DNA of 59,750 nucleotides. Source: Candolleomyces eurysporus. Its lineage: Eukaryota; Basidiomycota; Agaricomycetes; Agaricales; Psathyrellaceae. The DNA is taken from positions 1-59,750 of the forward strand of contig JANBPK010001225.1 in NCBI GenBank assembly GCA_027579435.1. The letters run 5' to 3'. Every line of letters begins with the position of its first letter. Position 1 is the first letter of the stretch. This document shows positions 31,035 to 41,940 of this stretch, piece after piece. The notes below the pieces were generated by a model. That model was not told the origin of the DNA. It did not search any database and worked only from the letters and a program-made list of their open reading frames with translations. The position numbers were made by a program, and so were the translations under genes.

Positions 31035-33150
31035 ATCCACGGCGCTAGTTTCCGTTTAGCCTTTTTGACTATGACAGGCAGAAAACAGGGTTGTTGGCCT
31101 GAATTCAGCCATTTGACGCGTCGAATTGCCCTGTCTTGCCATATTTGGTCCCGGTGGCAATGATCTATTGATAGCTCGGCGCCTGCAAGCGGGCGTTTGG
31201 AGGGGACGGTTTGTAATTCCACGAGGATAGGGAAAATGGTGTTTACTCAACTAGGCGACTGATATTTTATGTAAATCATCACACAGATTCTCATTGAATT
31301 TATGTTTATCTTTTCCAATGATATCGTTGCCATCTCCAAGAATCACTGAATTGAATTGTTGACAAAGACCAGCCTAGATTCGACAATGCAGCTCCGGAAC
31401 TAGGGACTAGAAGAAAAATTGAATAGGTATTCATTGCGGGAGGACAGGGGTTCTACCACAAAATTAGAGGATACCATACAACGCATTGAACGCATATCAG
31501 AGTGTATGGTGCATCCGAGAATCTGGCTGGCTCGTCCCTCCCGCTATTAATTTGCTGAGTGATAAACGCCGGGACCATCGCCATACACCAGGTAACTGCT
31601 TCATAATATTCTAGTGAGCTATCACACCTCTCCCAGAGTCTGACGCATCCCTTTTAGCTCGGGTAACAATAGTACGCGCTTGTCGCAAGCAATACCCTTG
31701 AACCAGACCCAAGCACTGGTTTGTAACGCCTACCGTGACAAGACAAGCGCCGATTCTGAGTGTATAAGCACACCGATGTACCCGATTGGCTCCTTATACT
31801 CCTTGAAGGTAGACCTCGTTCAGCCCACTCAATCTCAGTATAGAAGTTTGAAACCTTATTGGTTCGCGATGTTGCGATAACATCGATATCGACCACGTTG
31901 ACTCACTGAAAACGAGGCCTAGGATTAATCATACTGCGGCACAGAGAGCCCGCATGAGAGTGGAGCACAATGACCCAGCTTCCGACCGAGAGAAGCGTTG
32001 ACATCGTCCATATATCGAACGTTTTCCAGTCAAGACAGGCCTCTTTCTAAATCTAGGGTTGGAGGGAAATAGAGTCAAAAAACCAAGTTGATGTACGTTT
32101 AAATCCGGCTCACTCTCCGGTAGTGCCACCTGAAGCCACCCACATGGTACACTCTAACATTATCACTTTTGAAGAACACCCATACAATTAAAGAAGTACT
32201 TCAACGAATTCAATGCCGTCACACCTGACGCCAGAGGTCAATTAACCTTACCAACATACCCTTTTCGTCTGTCACTCTTCACCTACCACCGAATCCGATA
32301 TCTACGTCCAATCTCATCTCATCTCTCCCAAATCTAATCTCTTCCATCTATATCGTTGTGGTCGGAAGGTAAGCTTGATATGATATGACGATATCACCCA
32401 TCGAATCTTGATAGACATATCTGTACATCTGTCTGTCCGGGTAAGTCAATAAGTCGAAGTGAACTGGTAGGTGATCAACCAACCGCACGTCCCAACTCGA
32501 GCGGCTGGCTGAAATTAAACCAAACAGCTCGACTGGCTATTACCTCCCGACCCCCATCATTGGACATCAATATCTGACCCAGTTCAACTCCTCCTTACAT
32601 ACTTCCAAGTGGAGTGTCGTCACAGTCAGGCGAATCTAACCCCATCGCCACAGACATCCCGAATCCCCGACAAACCTGGAGACAACCGGTCAACCAGGCG
32701 TCTCTCAAGGACACCGAAATATTTATTAATCACGGCACTGCGGTAAATTCAAAGGTGGGCGCAGCCCATCCCGACGGTTAATTCTATATATACATACTAT
32801 TAGAAATAAGCGAGTATCGGGAGCAAAATATAGACGTACCTCATGCAGGCTGAGCAGCCAGAATAGCCAAGGCCCCCGAGCCTCGAGCGCTTGATCAACG
32901 CACTGACAAGCAAAAGGTAAGAGGGAACCTTAATAATTGATTTTGGACTGGTTGGGTGAGGTGCCTGTTGATCATGATCATAACACCGCAGCACACTTCA
33001 ATCCCTCCCTTCGGAAACCCGACAAACAGACATGCAGACTAACGGGCGCACCATCACCGACTTGGAAACTCGATTGAACGGCTACCTATCCATTCAGCGA
33101 TCACCCCAAAAGACACGGACAAAGATGCGATAGAGGCGGAGTGAAGCGTT
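31035..33150. other. Long gene-poor stretch
   Basis: About 2.1 kb with stops in all frames and no conserved product. A minus-strand hydrophobic frame (31222-30914) overlaps the left edge and is discussed under the Ser-rich gene. The 32200-32500 part, rich in TCTCATCT/TATCT, looks like an untranslated leader or spacer DNA. An ATG-initiated 33-codon frame at about 33032 (MQTNGRTITDLETRLNGY) is unproven. Confidence 0.4.
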
Positions 33151-33203
33151 ACCAACCATCCACATTCAGCCCCGATCGATACACATAGTTGATGTGATAT
33201 AGG

Positions 33204-33350
33204 TATTCCAAAAGACCTCCCACAAGAGGAAGAACTGGTTCGTCTTCCCCGGCGCCGAGGAGGAGGATTCAGAAGAAAGTGAGGTTATTCAAGTCAGAGT
33301 CCGGTTCGACCATCAAACCATCCTGCTGAGACACCACCTCATACAATGAG
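33204..33350 (+). CDS. Possible terminal exon of an unknown protein
   Basis: After an acceptor-like TGATATAG near 33203 a frame reads KTSHKRKNWFVFPGAEEEDS, continues through Glu-Val-Ile-Gln-Val-Arg-Val-Arg-Phe-Asp-His-Gln, and ends in TGA near 33348. The composition is protein-like (aromatic/basic then acidic, no low complexity), unlike the surroundings. No upstream exon can be joined with confidence and I recognise no family. The stop falls inside a perfect hairpin (33333-33355). Confidence 0.25.
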
Positions 33351-33640
33351 GTGGTTCACGACTTGGGTCACCTTAGAAAGGTGCTTTTTATCGACCAGAT
33401 CTCTCGAAGGTCTCCCTGAAGGCGATCGCCAAAGATGTTTATGTTCACGATCAACGTTCGCGGGAGAAGTACATCTCAACCCCTCAGGGTCCTAACGATC
33501 ACTCGAAAAGGTTGCGACGTCGTCATTGAATAACTTTAGAATTGTACTGTTACACATACGTTGCTCCTCCCTTCCTCCCAGACAAACACTACAGTTCACT
33601 ATCACCTTCCTTCATCCTTTGCCCTCAAACCCTCGCTCAC

Positions 33641-35379
33641 CTAATAGGCCGGCCTTCCAAACGTATCCAATGCGGGCCTCCCAAACAGATTAGGCGCCTC
33701 AGGCTTATTCTGCAAGATGCCCTCAATCCTCTCGAGCACCTCCGCAGTCAGCTTGGGCAAAACCTCAATAGCCTTGAGGTTCTCGACGACTTGCTCAGGA
33801 GACGTCGCACCGAGGATGACCGTGGAGGTGTTGGGGTTGCGGGCGACCCAGGCGAGGGCGAGGGCGGCTGTTGAGGTGCCGAGTTCTATTGATAACATGA
33901 AGTTAGTACGGAAAGGGGGAAAGGAAGGGGAAGGGAGGGTCGAACGCACCTTCAGCGAGCTTCGTCAACTCCCTAACCTTCTTAATCTTCTCCTGTCCTT
34001 CAGGCTTCTGCAGCTCCGCAACAGTGTTCTTGAAGAATTCGGAATGCTGTGCAAAGCGCGAGTTTTCTGGGATACCGTTGTTGTACTAACCACAAAAGAA
34101 AAGGGTGATGAGCCACTTATCCATTGGGAAACGTGGATCAAAGAACGCACCTTTCCGGTCAGCAGCCCACTGGCCAAGGACGACCAAGTCGTCGTTCCCA
34201 TTCCATACTTCGAGTAAATAGGGAGATATTCCTTCTCGGGCCTCTCTCGATGGAACATACTAAAAGAGTCCATCAGTCCCGATGTCGCTCGCAAGTAGAA
34301 GGACAAGTTAGGCAGTACGCACTGGTGTTGGCATTGTTCAGCGATAGGCGCGATCAAGTTCAACTTGCTCGCGACGTCTATCAAAGACAGAAGGTGTCAG
34401 GGCTTTCGTGCAGTTCAACGATTATTGGAAGACCTACGATGAGCTTCCTCGAGTTGCTGTGCGCTCCATTCAGAGGTAGCCCAGTAGAACGCCTGATTGA
34501 ATCGCAATCGCAATCAACATCAAGACGCTTTAACGTGATACGGTGAATACGCACCCATCCCTTCTCGATCACATAGTTAAATGCCCGAACAATCTCTTCC
34601 ATGGGGACTACAAAACCACATTGAGTTAGTATCAGCAACGCCTATCACGACGGTCGAGCGGTTATGGACGCACCGGTGACATCAGGCCTGTGCGCAAAGA
34701 TGACGTCGACGTAGTCGAGGCCCATGCGCTTAAGGGAGGCTTGGGTTCCTTCGACAATGCTATTTCATTATTTGCCAGAGACGATAATAATGGTTGATAT
34801 GTTGAGCGGGAATGAGAAGGAGGAAAAGGAGAGACGCACTGTTTCCTCGACAAGCCACCGGCGTTCGGACTCTTGCCTTGGCCCCAGAACAGCTTGGTCG
34901 TAATAACGAGTTCGTGTCGGGGGAGGTTCAGTTCGCGGATAACTCGACCCCTGGTTAATTAGCACGCCAAATGTCAAAGATCGTGAGTCGTTGAGCAGAT
35001 AGAATAAAAGGAGGCACTGGCGACTTACATCTCCAACTCCGACTTCCCTTGCGCGTACACTTCAGCTGTATCAAACATGTTGATACCATTGTCCCAAGCG
35101 ATTTTGATAATTTCCTAGTCGTTCAACACCACATTAGCTTGGTGCCAACTCCTAGAACGACGCCCTAGCAAGCGTACCTTGACAGGATCACCGACGACGG
35201 TCCCGCCCAACGTGAGCCCTGTTGGCAGTAAGCATCATGGATGAGCCTCGATCATTGTTGGCGTAGGAAGGGAGCAACGCACATCCACCAAGAGAGAACA
35301 CAGGAACGCGCAATCCGCTGTTGCCAAGACGGCGGAAAGGCATGTTCTTGGGATCGAATACTGGTTGTTCGTCCGACAT
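33641..35379 (-). CDS. Aldo/keto reductase, voltage-gated K+ channel beta-subunit type
   Basis: The start ATG at 35379 gives [20 protein letters not shown]. Roughly ten short exons continue through [20 protein letters not shown], the Asp-Thr-Ala-Glu-Val-Tyr motif (catalytic Asp and Tyr), Val-Ile-Thr-Thr-Lys-Leu-Phe-Trp-Gly (catalytic Lys), and Ile-Phe-Ala-His-Arg-Pro-Asp (catalytic His). Then come [13 protein letters not shown] and [20 protein letters not shown] segments and the NADPH-site [20 protein letters not shown], to the end DTFGRPAY. All four residues of the AKR tetrad are visible. It is an NADPH-dependent carbonyl reductase of the KCAB branch, about 345 residues, cytosolic. Such fungal enzymes often serve detoxification; the substrate is unknown. 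Introns are mostly 50-70 bp. Confidence 0.92.
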
Positions 35380-36126
35380 AGCGACTAAGTAGCAGTTGGC
35401 AGTTATTACAGTACTGGGCGTGGAGAGGAAGATAGGAAAGAAATGCAATAAGCAACAGACAGAGAACCCAAGGCTTTATATGGCTCTGGGATTGGCGCAC
35501 GCGGAACAAATAGCAATGTGCGATCTTGCTTGATAAGACGAAGATGTTCCAATGTTCCCTTCCATCGCGCATCGGTTGAAAGGTATGGGTAAGTAACCGG
35601 TGATACTTCGCTGACTGTACACTTTGCCTTCAGGTTCAAGGGGTCGAGCCGGCATACGCGCACTGAGGCTCTTAAGGTACCACTGCGGGACCGACGGTAA
35701 TGAGTCGAATATCCAAATTTAAATTGGTAATGAATAAGACGGTGCACGGATGGCTCGGATAACCATTCTTGGGTCGAAGCTCGCTGGGTAGATAGGTAGG
35801 TAGTAACGGCACAAGGTCCCAACAAGGGACGGCCGGTTTCCACTCCTACTCGGTGAGGTTCAAAGATAGATGGATGACGAGAAAATATCTTGCGGTGACA
35901 TCACATGTGGCGATCGGGTGGGGACCCGGTGGGTCATTAAAAAGGGCCTGGAATCGCAATTTACACATATCGAAAGAATGGTATCTGGTTCCAAAGGTCA
36001 GGCAACTCGTNAAAAAATGATAAGAGGTCGGGGACAGACTCACTAAGTGTACAGCCAAATAAAGCAGCCAAAGCTAAAGTACAGCAATAAGAAGAATACG
36101 AGAGAAAGAGTTCGGTTCATCTCAGC
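35380..36126. other. Spacer upstream of the reductase gene
   Basis: About 750 bp holding the reductase promoter and the 3' end of the FAS1 gene. A 145-codon minus-strand frame at 35406-35843 has no family signature and lies where the promoter is expected, so I do not call it. An N at 36011 precedes an A run. Confidence 0.45.
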
Positions 36127-36889
36127 TCAATCCAAGTCGGCTCGAAAGGAGATCGCGCCGTCAATCATATAAAGGTCGCCATTGATAGCCTGGAGAGGCA
36201 GCCAGTTAGTCAACAGTCAAGGCCACCAAAGACGACAGACTCACCTCTTTCTTCTGCGTAATCTTAATCCCATCCTCCAACGAAACTCGACTCCATTCCG
36301 GACCCTGGTTGCTCTTTCCAATAGGCTTGAAAGTGATGGACTTGGAGGAAAGAAGAGTTTGCTTGGAGCCTTCCAGGCTGATAGGTGCTTCCTAGAACAA
36401 TAGATGCAGTGAGAACGGGGGCTTGGAAACAAGAAGCGGATACTTGCTGGGATAATGTGGGAGGATACCCAGCGTTCGACGTTGCTTCGTGAGAGGTTGT
36501 CGTATTCTTGGTCCGAAATTTCGACATCGTCACCCGTAGGGATGTTTCCTTCGTGACTGCAAGCTTGCATGAGTTCCAGAAGAATGAAAGAGGTGGTGTT
36601 CTGCGGCTCACGGTTTGCGTGCTAGGGCCATGACCGCTTTGTTGGTGGGCACAAAGAGGGTCATCTTCATATCCTTGTCCGCGAGGCCTCTACTAAGCTC
36701 CAACTCTCGGGCATACGAGTAGAATATTGAGGCAGAGTTCTCGATGGTCAATAGGTCTGCGAGGGTTGGCTTGCTAGAGGTCTTGGGGACAAAGGGGGTG
36801 TCTGCGCCGGCCATGGGTATCTGCTCTGCGCTTGAGGCGAATGAAGGGACAGCTGAGAGCAGGAGAAGGGAGATCAATGAGAGCTGCAT
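36127..36889 (-). CDS. Small secreted FAS1 (fasciclin-like) domain protein
   Basis: Four exons: 36889-36612, 36556-36448, 36391-36245, 36189-36127, exactly 198 codons plus stop. It has a clear signal peptide (MQLSLISLLLLSAVPSFASS), a short linker, then one FAS1 domain: TLADLLTIENSASIFYSYAR, MTLFVPTNKAVMALARKPHE (the H1 motif), and a Val-Ser-Ser-His-Ile-Ile-Pro segment. It ends AINGDLYMIDGAISFRADLD, where the Asn-Gly...Ile-Asp-Gly is the H2-like motif. There is no GPI site or C-terminal membrane segment. Fungal single-FAS1 proteins of this size are found in the secretory pathway or wall. Intron 2 uses a GC donor (GCAAGT). An in-frame upstream ATG at 36934 is less likely because it would bury the signal peptide. 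Confidence 0.88.
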
Positions 36890-37080
36890 CGTGGTTTGGA
36901 GCTTAAACTGTGCCTGCTTCACGAGGAGAGCCATGGTCCGCTTGTTTGTACATTGCTTGGATTAGAAGCCAATGGCCTCGGAAAGCTTGATCAGGCATGT
37001 CATTCCCACATCCCTATTAACGTGTCGCCTGTCTTGGGCGACGTTCTCAATACCCTTTACGCCAAATCTCGGACTCTGCA
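36890..37080. promoter_or_regulatory. Shared divergent promoter, FAS1 protein / beta-COP
   Basis: 191 bp separate the two divergent start codons, nearly the same spacing as for delta-COP / UTP14. No specific site is identified. Confidence 0.5.
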
Positions 37081-40000
37081 ATGTCTTCAGCGGACTCGAC
37101 CTGCTACACGGTCGTCTTTGAAACAGCGGCCGAGTATCCCTCGACCAGCGACCTGCGCTCTGCCCTCCAAAAGGGCTCCGATGAAGTCAAAATCGACACG
37201 TTGCGCAAGATTATCATATCCACTATCAATGGCAACCCCCAGGCGCGTCTATATCTCTTGAAATTGCTGGGCGTTGCTGAAATATGTCCTGGATATTGGA
37301 TATAGCCGACCCTCATGATGCCCATCATCCAGTATGTGCTAACGTCCAAGAACAAGCACCTCAAGAAACTCCTTCATTTCTATTGGGAGGTCTGCCCAAA
37401 GTACGACGAGAATGGGAAGCTCAAACAGGAGATGATTCTTGTTGTGTATGTCCCAGATCACTCTTTACTGAGCGCTTGCTAACCACACGATCTAGTAACG
37501 CCATCCGTAACGATCTTGTGCGTATATTTGCCTGGTTGCAGACTGATTTTATTGACTCTGGCCGATAGCAACACCCTAATGAGTACATCCGTGGCGCCAC
37601 CCTCCGATTCTTGACAAAGATCGCCAAGGACGCTGAACTACTAGAACCCCTGATCCCGACATGTCGCTCTTGCCTCGAACACAGGCATTCCTACGTCCGA
37701 AAGAACGCCGTCTTTGCCCTCTATTCCATTCACCGGGAATTCGAACACCTCGTTCCGGATGCTGCAGAGCTTATGACCACGTTCTTGGCCGCAGAAACCG
37801 ACTCTGCTTGCAAGCGGAATGCATTCGTGTTCCTGGCGCACGCTGCGATCGACAAAGCCGTGGAATATATCTTGAGCATTGGAGAGACTATCGGAGGGTT
37901 GGACGAGTTGCTGCAGATGAGCATCATTGAAGTGATTCGACAAGATTGCAAGAACGAATCCGCTCATCGCGTAAGTCCTTTTTCTCCTCGGATGTCCGTC
38001 CTAACTAAGCGAAAGTGTAGGCGCGATATATTCGCAGCATATTCGAACTCCTCAACGCGTCGTCGCACGCCGTGAAATACGAAGCCGCAACCACTCTCAC
38101 TACCCTCACCCAAAATCCCGCTGCAGTGAAAGGTTCGTGTGTGTTGATCGCTCAGCTCCCGAAACCTGCTGACGATACCCTCCAGCTGCCGCATCCTGCT
38201 TCATCAATCTCGTCATCAAGGAGTCTGACAACAACGTCAAGCTCATCGTCCTCGACCGCCTGGAGAATCTGCGCGCCAAGCACGATCACGTCCTCGATGG
38301 CCTCATCATGGACGTTCTACAAGTCCTCTCGCACGGGTTCGTAGTACCCCGATTCCAACCGCCCATCCCTTGCTGATCTCGTCTCATTTTAGTACCGACA
38401 TCGAAGTCAGAAGAAAAGCCATCGGTATTGTCCTCAGCATGACTTCCAGCCGAAACGTCGAGGAAGTCGTCCTCTTCCTCAAGAAACAACTGCAACGCAC
38501 ACAGGAATCGGACACCGAAAAATCCCCAGAATACAGACAGCTCCTTATCCAGTCTATCCATGTCACGGCGATCAAGTTCAGCGAAGTCGCAGCGAGCGTT
38601 GTACACGCGCTCATGGACTTCCTCGGGGATTCCAATAACCCTAGCGCTTTGGACGTCGTCTCGTTCGTTAGGGAGGTTGTGGAGAAGTTCCCCCATCTTC
38701 GCTCTTCGATTGCTCAAAAGCTCATTAACACTCTTACCGAGATCAAGTCGGGTAAAGTGTTCCGAGGTGTGCTGTGGATTATTGGTGAATATACGGAGAG
38801 TGCGGAAGATATTCAGAGCGCGATGAGGGAGATTCGGAAGGTGTTGGGAGAGATTCCGATTTTGGCCTCGGAGCAAAAGTTGCTGGATGAGGCGAATGGT
38901 GTTGCCGATGCAGAAGGTGGAGAGGATAAAGAAAAGGAGAAGGCGGCTGCGGCGGCGAGCAGGCCCAAGGTTAACGCGGACGGAACGTACGTTACTGAGA
39001 CGGCGTTTTCGTCGAGTGCGAGTGCGAGGTTGGAGGCTGTCAAGGCTGCTGCGAAGCCTCCTTTGCGAAGTGGGTCTCTTTTCTATCACTCTAGGTGCAG
39101 GTGCAGGTAGCTGATGGATCGTCGATGATAGCCCTCTTGCTTGGTGGAGATTTCTTCACTGGATCTGTGCTCGCCGCTTCCTTGACCAAGCTCGTGTTGA
39201 GGTTTGCCAGCTCGTCGAAGGATACCTCGGCTTCTAACGTCCTTCGTGCTGAGGTCAGTCCCCCATACCTCCAGTTACTTGTAATACCGTCGGACTATAT
39301 TTGCTGACTTTCGACTCCTACCTAGGCCATGCTCATTATGACCTCGATCATCCGTGTCGGCCAGTCCAAGTTCGTCACTGTGCCCATTGACGAAGACTCC
39401 AGCGAGCGTGTCATGAACTGTATCCAAACCTTGAGCGAGCTTAGTACCGACAAGGCTGTGCATCAGGCGTTTTTGGATGATACAAAGTCGGCGTATAGCA
39501 AGATGTTAACTGCGCAGGAGGTACGGTTTTCTTTGACTTTCGTATCTAATCTTCTTCGAAAAGTTAATGCTGCAACGATGTTGTGATTAGAAACGTGCTG
39601 CGGAGAAGAAGGAAGCAGAGTCTACCAAGAAAGCCGTCGTCCAGGTGGACGACTTGTTGTCGTTCAGACAGTTCTCGAAGAAGACGGCGGATGATGCTAT
39701 CGATGTGCGTTCAGCTTCCCTTGCTGCTCTCCCAAAAACTGCGTCGCTGATGATTATGGTTTCGACCACAGTATGACGAGGATGTCAGCAAGGCGACTGG
39801 CGCGAGCGAGGTGCAGGAAGACTTTATGTCGAACCTCAGCCGGATATCTCAGCTTACTGGTATGTGCTTGATGATAGTGTTGGCAGGAACTGTTGGCTAA
39901 AGATGGTCGTTCCAGGCTTCTCCGACCCAATTTATGCTGAGGCTCTTGTCAAGATGCACGGATTCGATATCATGCTCGGTACGTATCCACTCCACCTACC

Positions 40001-40958
40001 TACTTCCAATACCCCCAATCAAGATTAAGGCTAACATGTCGCACGCACTACAGACGTCCTCCTCGTCAACCAAACACCCAACACACTCCAAAACCTCTGC
40101 CTCGATTTCGCTACTTTGGGTGACCTCAAGATCGTCGAACGGCCCTCTGTGTACACTATCGCGCCTCATGGATTCCAGAGCATCAAAGCGACGATCAAGG
40201 TCTCGAGTACCGAGACGGGTGTTATCTTTGGTAGCATCTTGTGGGAAGGTCCGAATATGGGAGAGAGTTGTGTGATTTTGAATGATATCCATATTGATAT
40301 CATGGATTACATTAAGCCGGCGTATTGTAATGAGGCTCAGGTGGGTCTTTTTTCTCCTTGGACCTCTCTTGGAAGGGTGTTGACTTGTCTTTTAATCACA
40401 GTTCAGGAGTATGTGGACAGAGTTTGAGTGGGAGAATAGGGTTAATGTTAACTCGAGTTTGTCGTACGTTGACTTACATTGGTTCTTCCTCCGTTTCGAT
40501 TTGGCTGATTGACGTGATACAGCGACCCACGAGACTACCTCCAGCACGTCATGAAAGTGACCAATATGTCGTGTCTCACACCTGAGGGTGCTACCTCGGG
40601 CGACTGCGACTTCCTGTCAGCGAATATGTATGCTCGCAGTTTGTTCGGTGCGTTTGCCCCTCCTCTCCGGTTCACCCTTTTCATCTTGCTGATTGATTGT
40701 TTGAATGGCTTTGAATATGCAGGCGAGGATGCTCTAGCGAACTTGAGCATTGAACGCACGGAGCAAGGCACGATTACGGGACACGTTCGTATTCGTAGCA
40801 AGACGCAAGGTATCGCGCTTTCTTTGGGTGATAGGATTACGATGGGTAAGTCTCCTTCCTCCGCTCCATGTCTCCTTTTTTGCCCTTCGGATTGGCTGAT
40901 TCACGGATGGCTCGTTGTATATCTAGCGCAAAAGGAATCGAAGCCGCTTACTGTGTAA
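37081..40958 (+). CDS. SEC26: Coatomer subunit beta (beta-COP)
   Basis: About 17 exons. The start [20 protein letters not shown] aligns with the beta-COP N-terminus. HEAT-like adaptin trunk segments follow in order: [100 protein letters not shown]. The appendage region has [71 protein letters not shown] and SLGDRITM, ending QKESKPLTV. Beta-COP forms the COPI F-subcomplex with delta, gamma and zeta and binds ARF1-GTP on Golgi membranes. The first intron (37243-37305) appears to use a GC donor; only that choice keeps the conserved frame. Confidence 0.95.
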
Positions 40959-41149
40959 GATGAATAGCAGTTGTAGGGACTAGGTCTAGTGTGTTGTAGA
41001 GATTTCTTTTTCAATTTCACGGTTTTACTACGCTTGCGGATCGTCCCCTCTGTAAAACTGAGAAAGTCCCAGGAAGGGTTATTTGTATACAAACGTGAAG
41101 ATATCCAGGGTCAGTTAGCTGGTACGCCGTCGGTGTGTTTTGAAGAACT
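40959..41149. other. Beta-COP 3' flank
   Basis: Presumed 3' untranslated region. The tandem F-box duplication begins just after it, because homology with 43890 onward starts near 41155. Confidence 0.5.
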
Positions 41150-41940
41150 AACAGGGATAACTAGATCCTTCGGTCCGACTGGGGGCCAGAGGCGAGAAAC
41201 GCCTAGATGGTCAGCGGCGTCGTGCAGTGGCGGTAGATAAAATTGTTGACGTTAAGGGTAAGCGACCCAAGGCTGAGCACGCGACTCGCCTGGTACTTGT
41301 TTTATCATGCGCGAATGGGATCTATCCCTTGCACGAGTTACAGTGTCCACTGGTTAGTATTCCAACTTGAATTGAAGAAGACTAACCAGTATATTACGAT
41401 GATATATTCGAAGTTCGATTCTTAATCACACATTGAATGTTAACACAGAAGAAATAGAAGAGTAGATACGAAGAACCAAGGGCGTTTTATGACAGCGCAT
41501 CCAATGCAGAGCTTCGGGTCCCTTCTCAATAATTCCTACAGATATAGACAACGAAAGATGCAACGCCTACTCTGCTCAGAGTGCCATAAAATGGGACGGA
41601 AGATCCAGGTGTGCGGTAGTCTTCCAGGCTCTCAAGAAAGTTATTCTTACGGAGACACAATGTAGACTCGAGCCGATATCAGGAAAGCGAGGTCATGTTC
41701 AACGATCATCCCTCGAGATCTGACCGTACTTGATGCCGACCAGCATCTACAAGTTCAACAGCTCTGATCCAATCCATTTAAACCGCTGAAACTCGCTCTG
41801 TCGAAGCGAGTGAGACTAAGGTCATGCTCAGTACTGGAATCGGTGGCCTGTGACCTCTCGCATATGAGACTCGACGACGAAACGCGGGTTTCCCCCTTGC
41901 TGACTACTAGTAGCACCCACTGGTAAATAAACCCAAACAC
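41150..41940 (+). repeat. Duplicated 5' flank of F-box-like family II, unit A
   Basis: Closely matches 43890-44640 (GATCCTTCGGTCCGACTGGG, GTAAGCGACCCAAGGCTGAG, TAGACTCGAGCCGATATCAG and more). Parts of it recur upstream of units C, D and E. Just before the start codon, all units keep GTAAATAAACCCAAACACATG-like sequence (CA-rich, ATG at the end), probably the core promoter/leader. Confidence 0.8.

Noticed and set aside
30914..31222. Minus-strand frame with a hydrophobic helix as a separate membrane protein gene
   Set aside because: It runs into the 5' end of the Ser-rich gene and ends at a likely acceptor; it is more likely part of that gene's unresolved start or intron than an independent gene.
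33300..33320. GGTTCGACCA resembling a tRNA B box
   Set aside because: No A box, acceptor stem or anticodon arm can be drawn around it.
35406..35843. 145-codon minus-strand frame upstream of the aldo/keto reductase
   Set aside because: No family signature, lies in the expected promoter, and the composition does not look like a conserved protein.
37284..37568. Alternative reading frame at the start of beta-COP
   Set aside because: It corresponds to choosing the nearby GT donor; the product loses the conserved beta-COP sequence.
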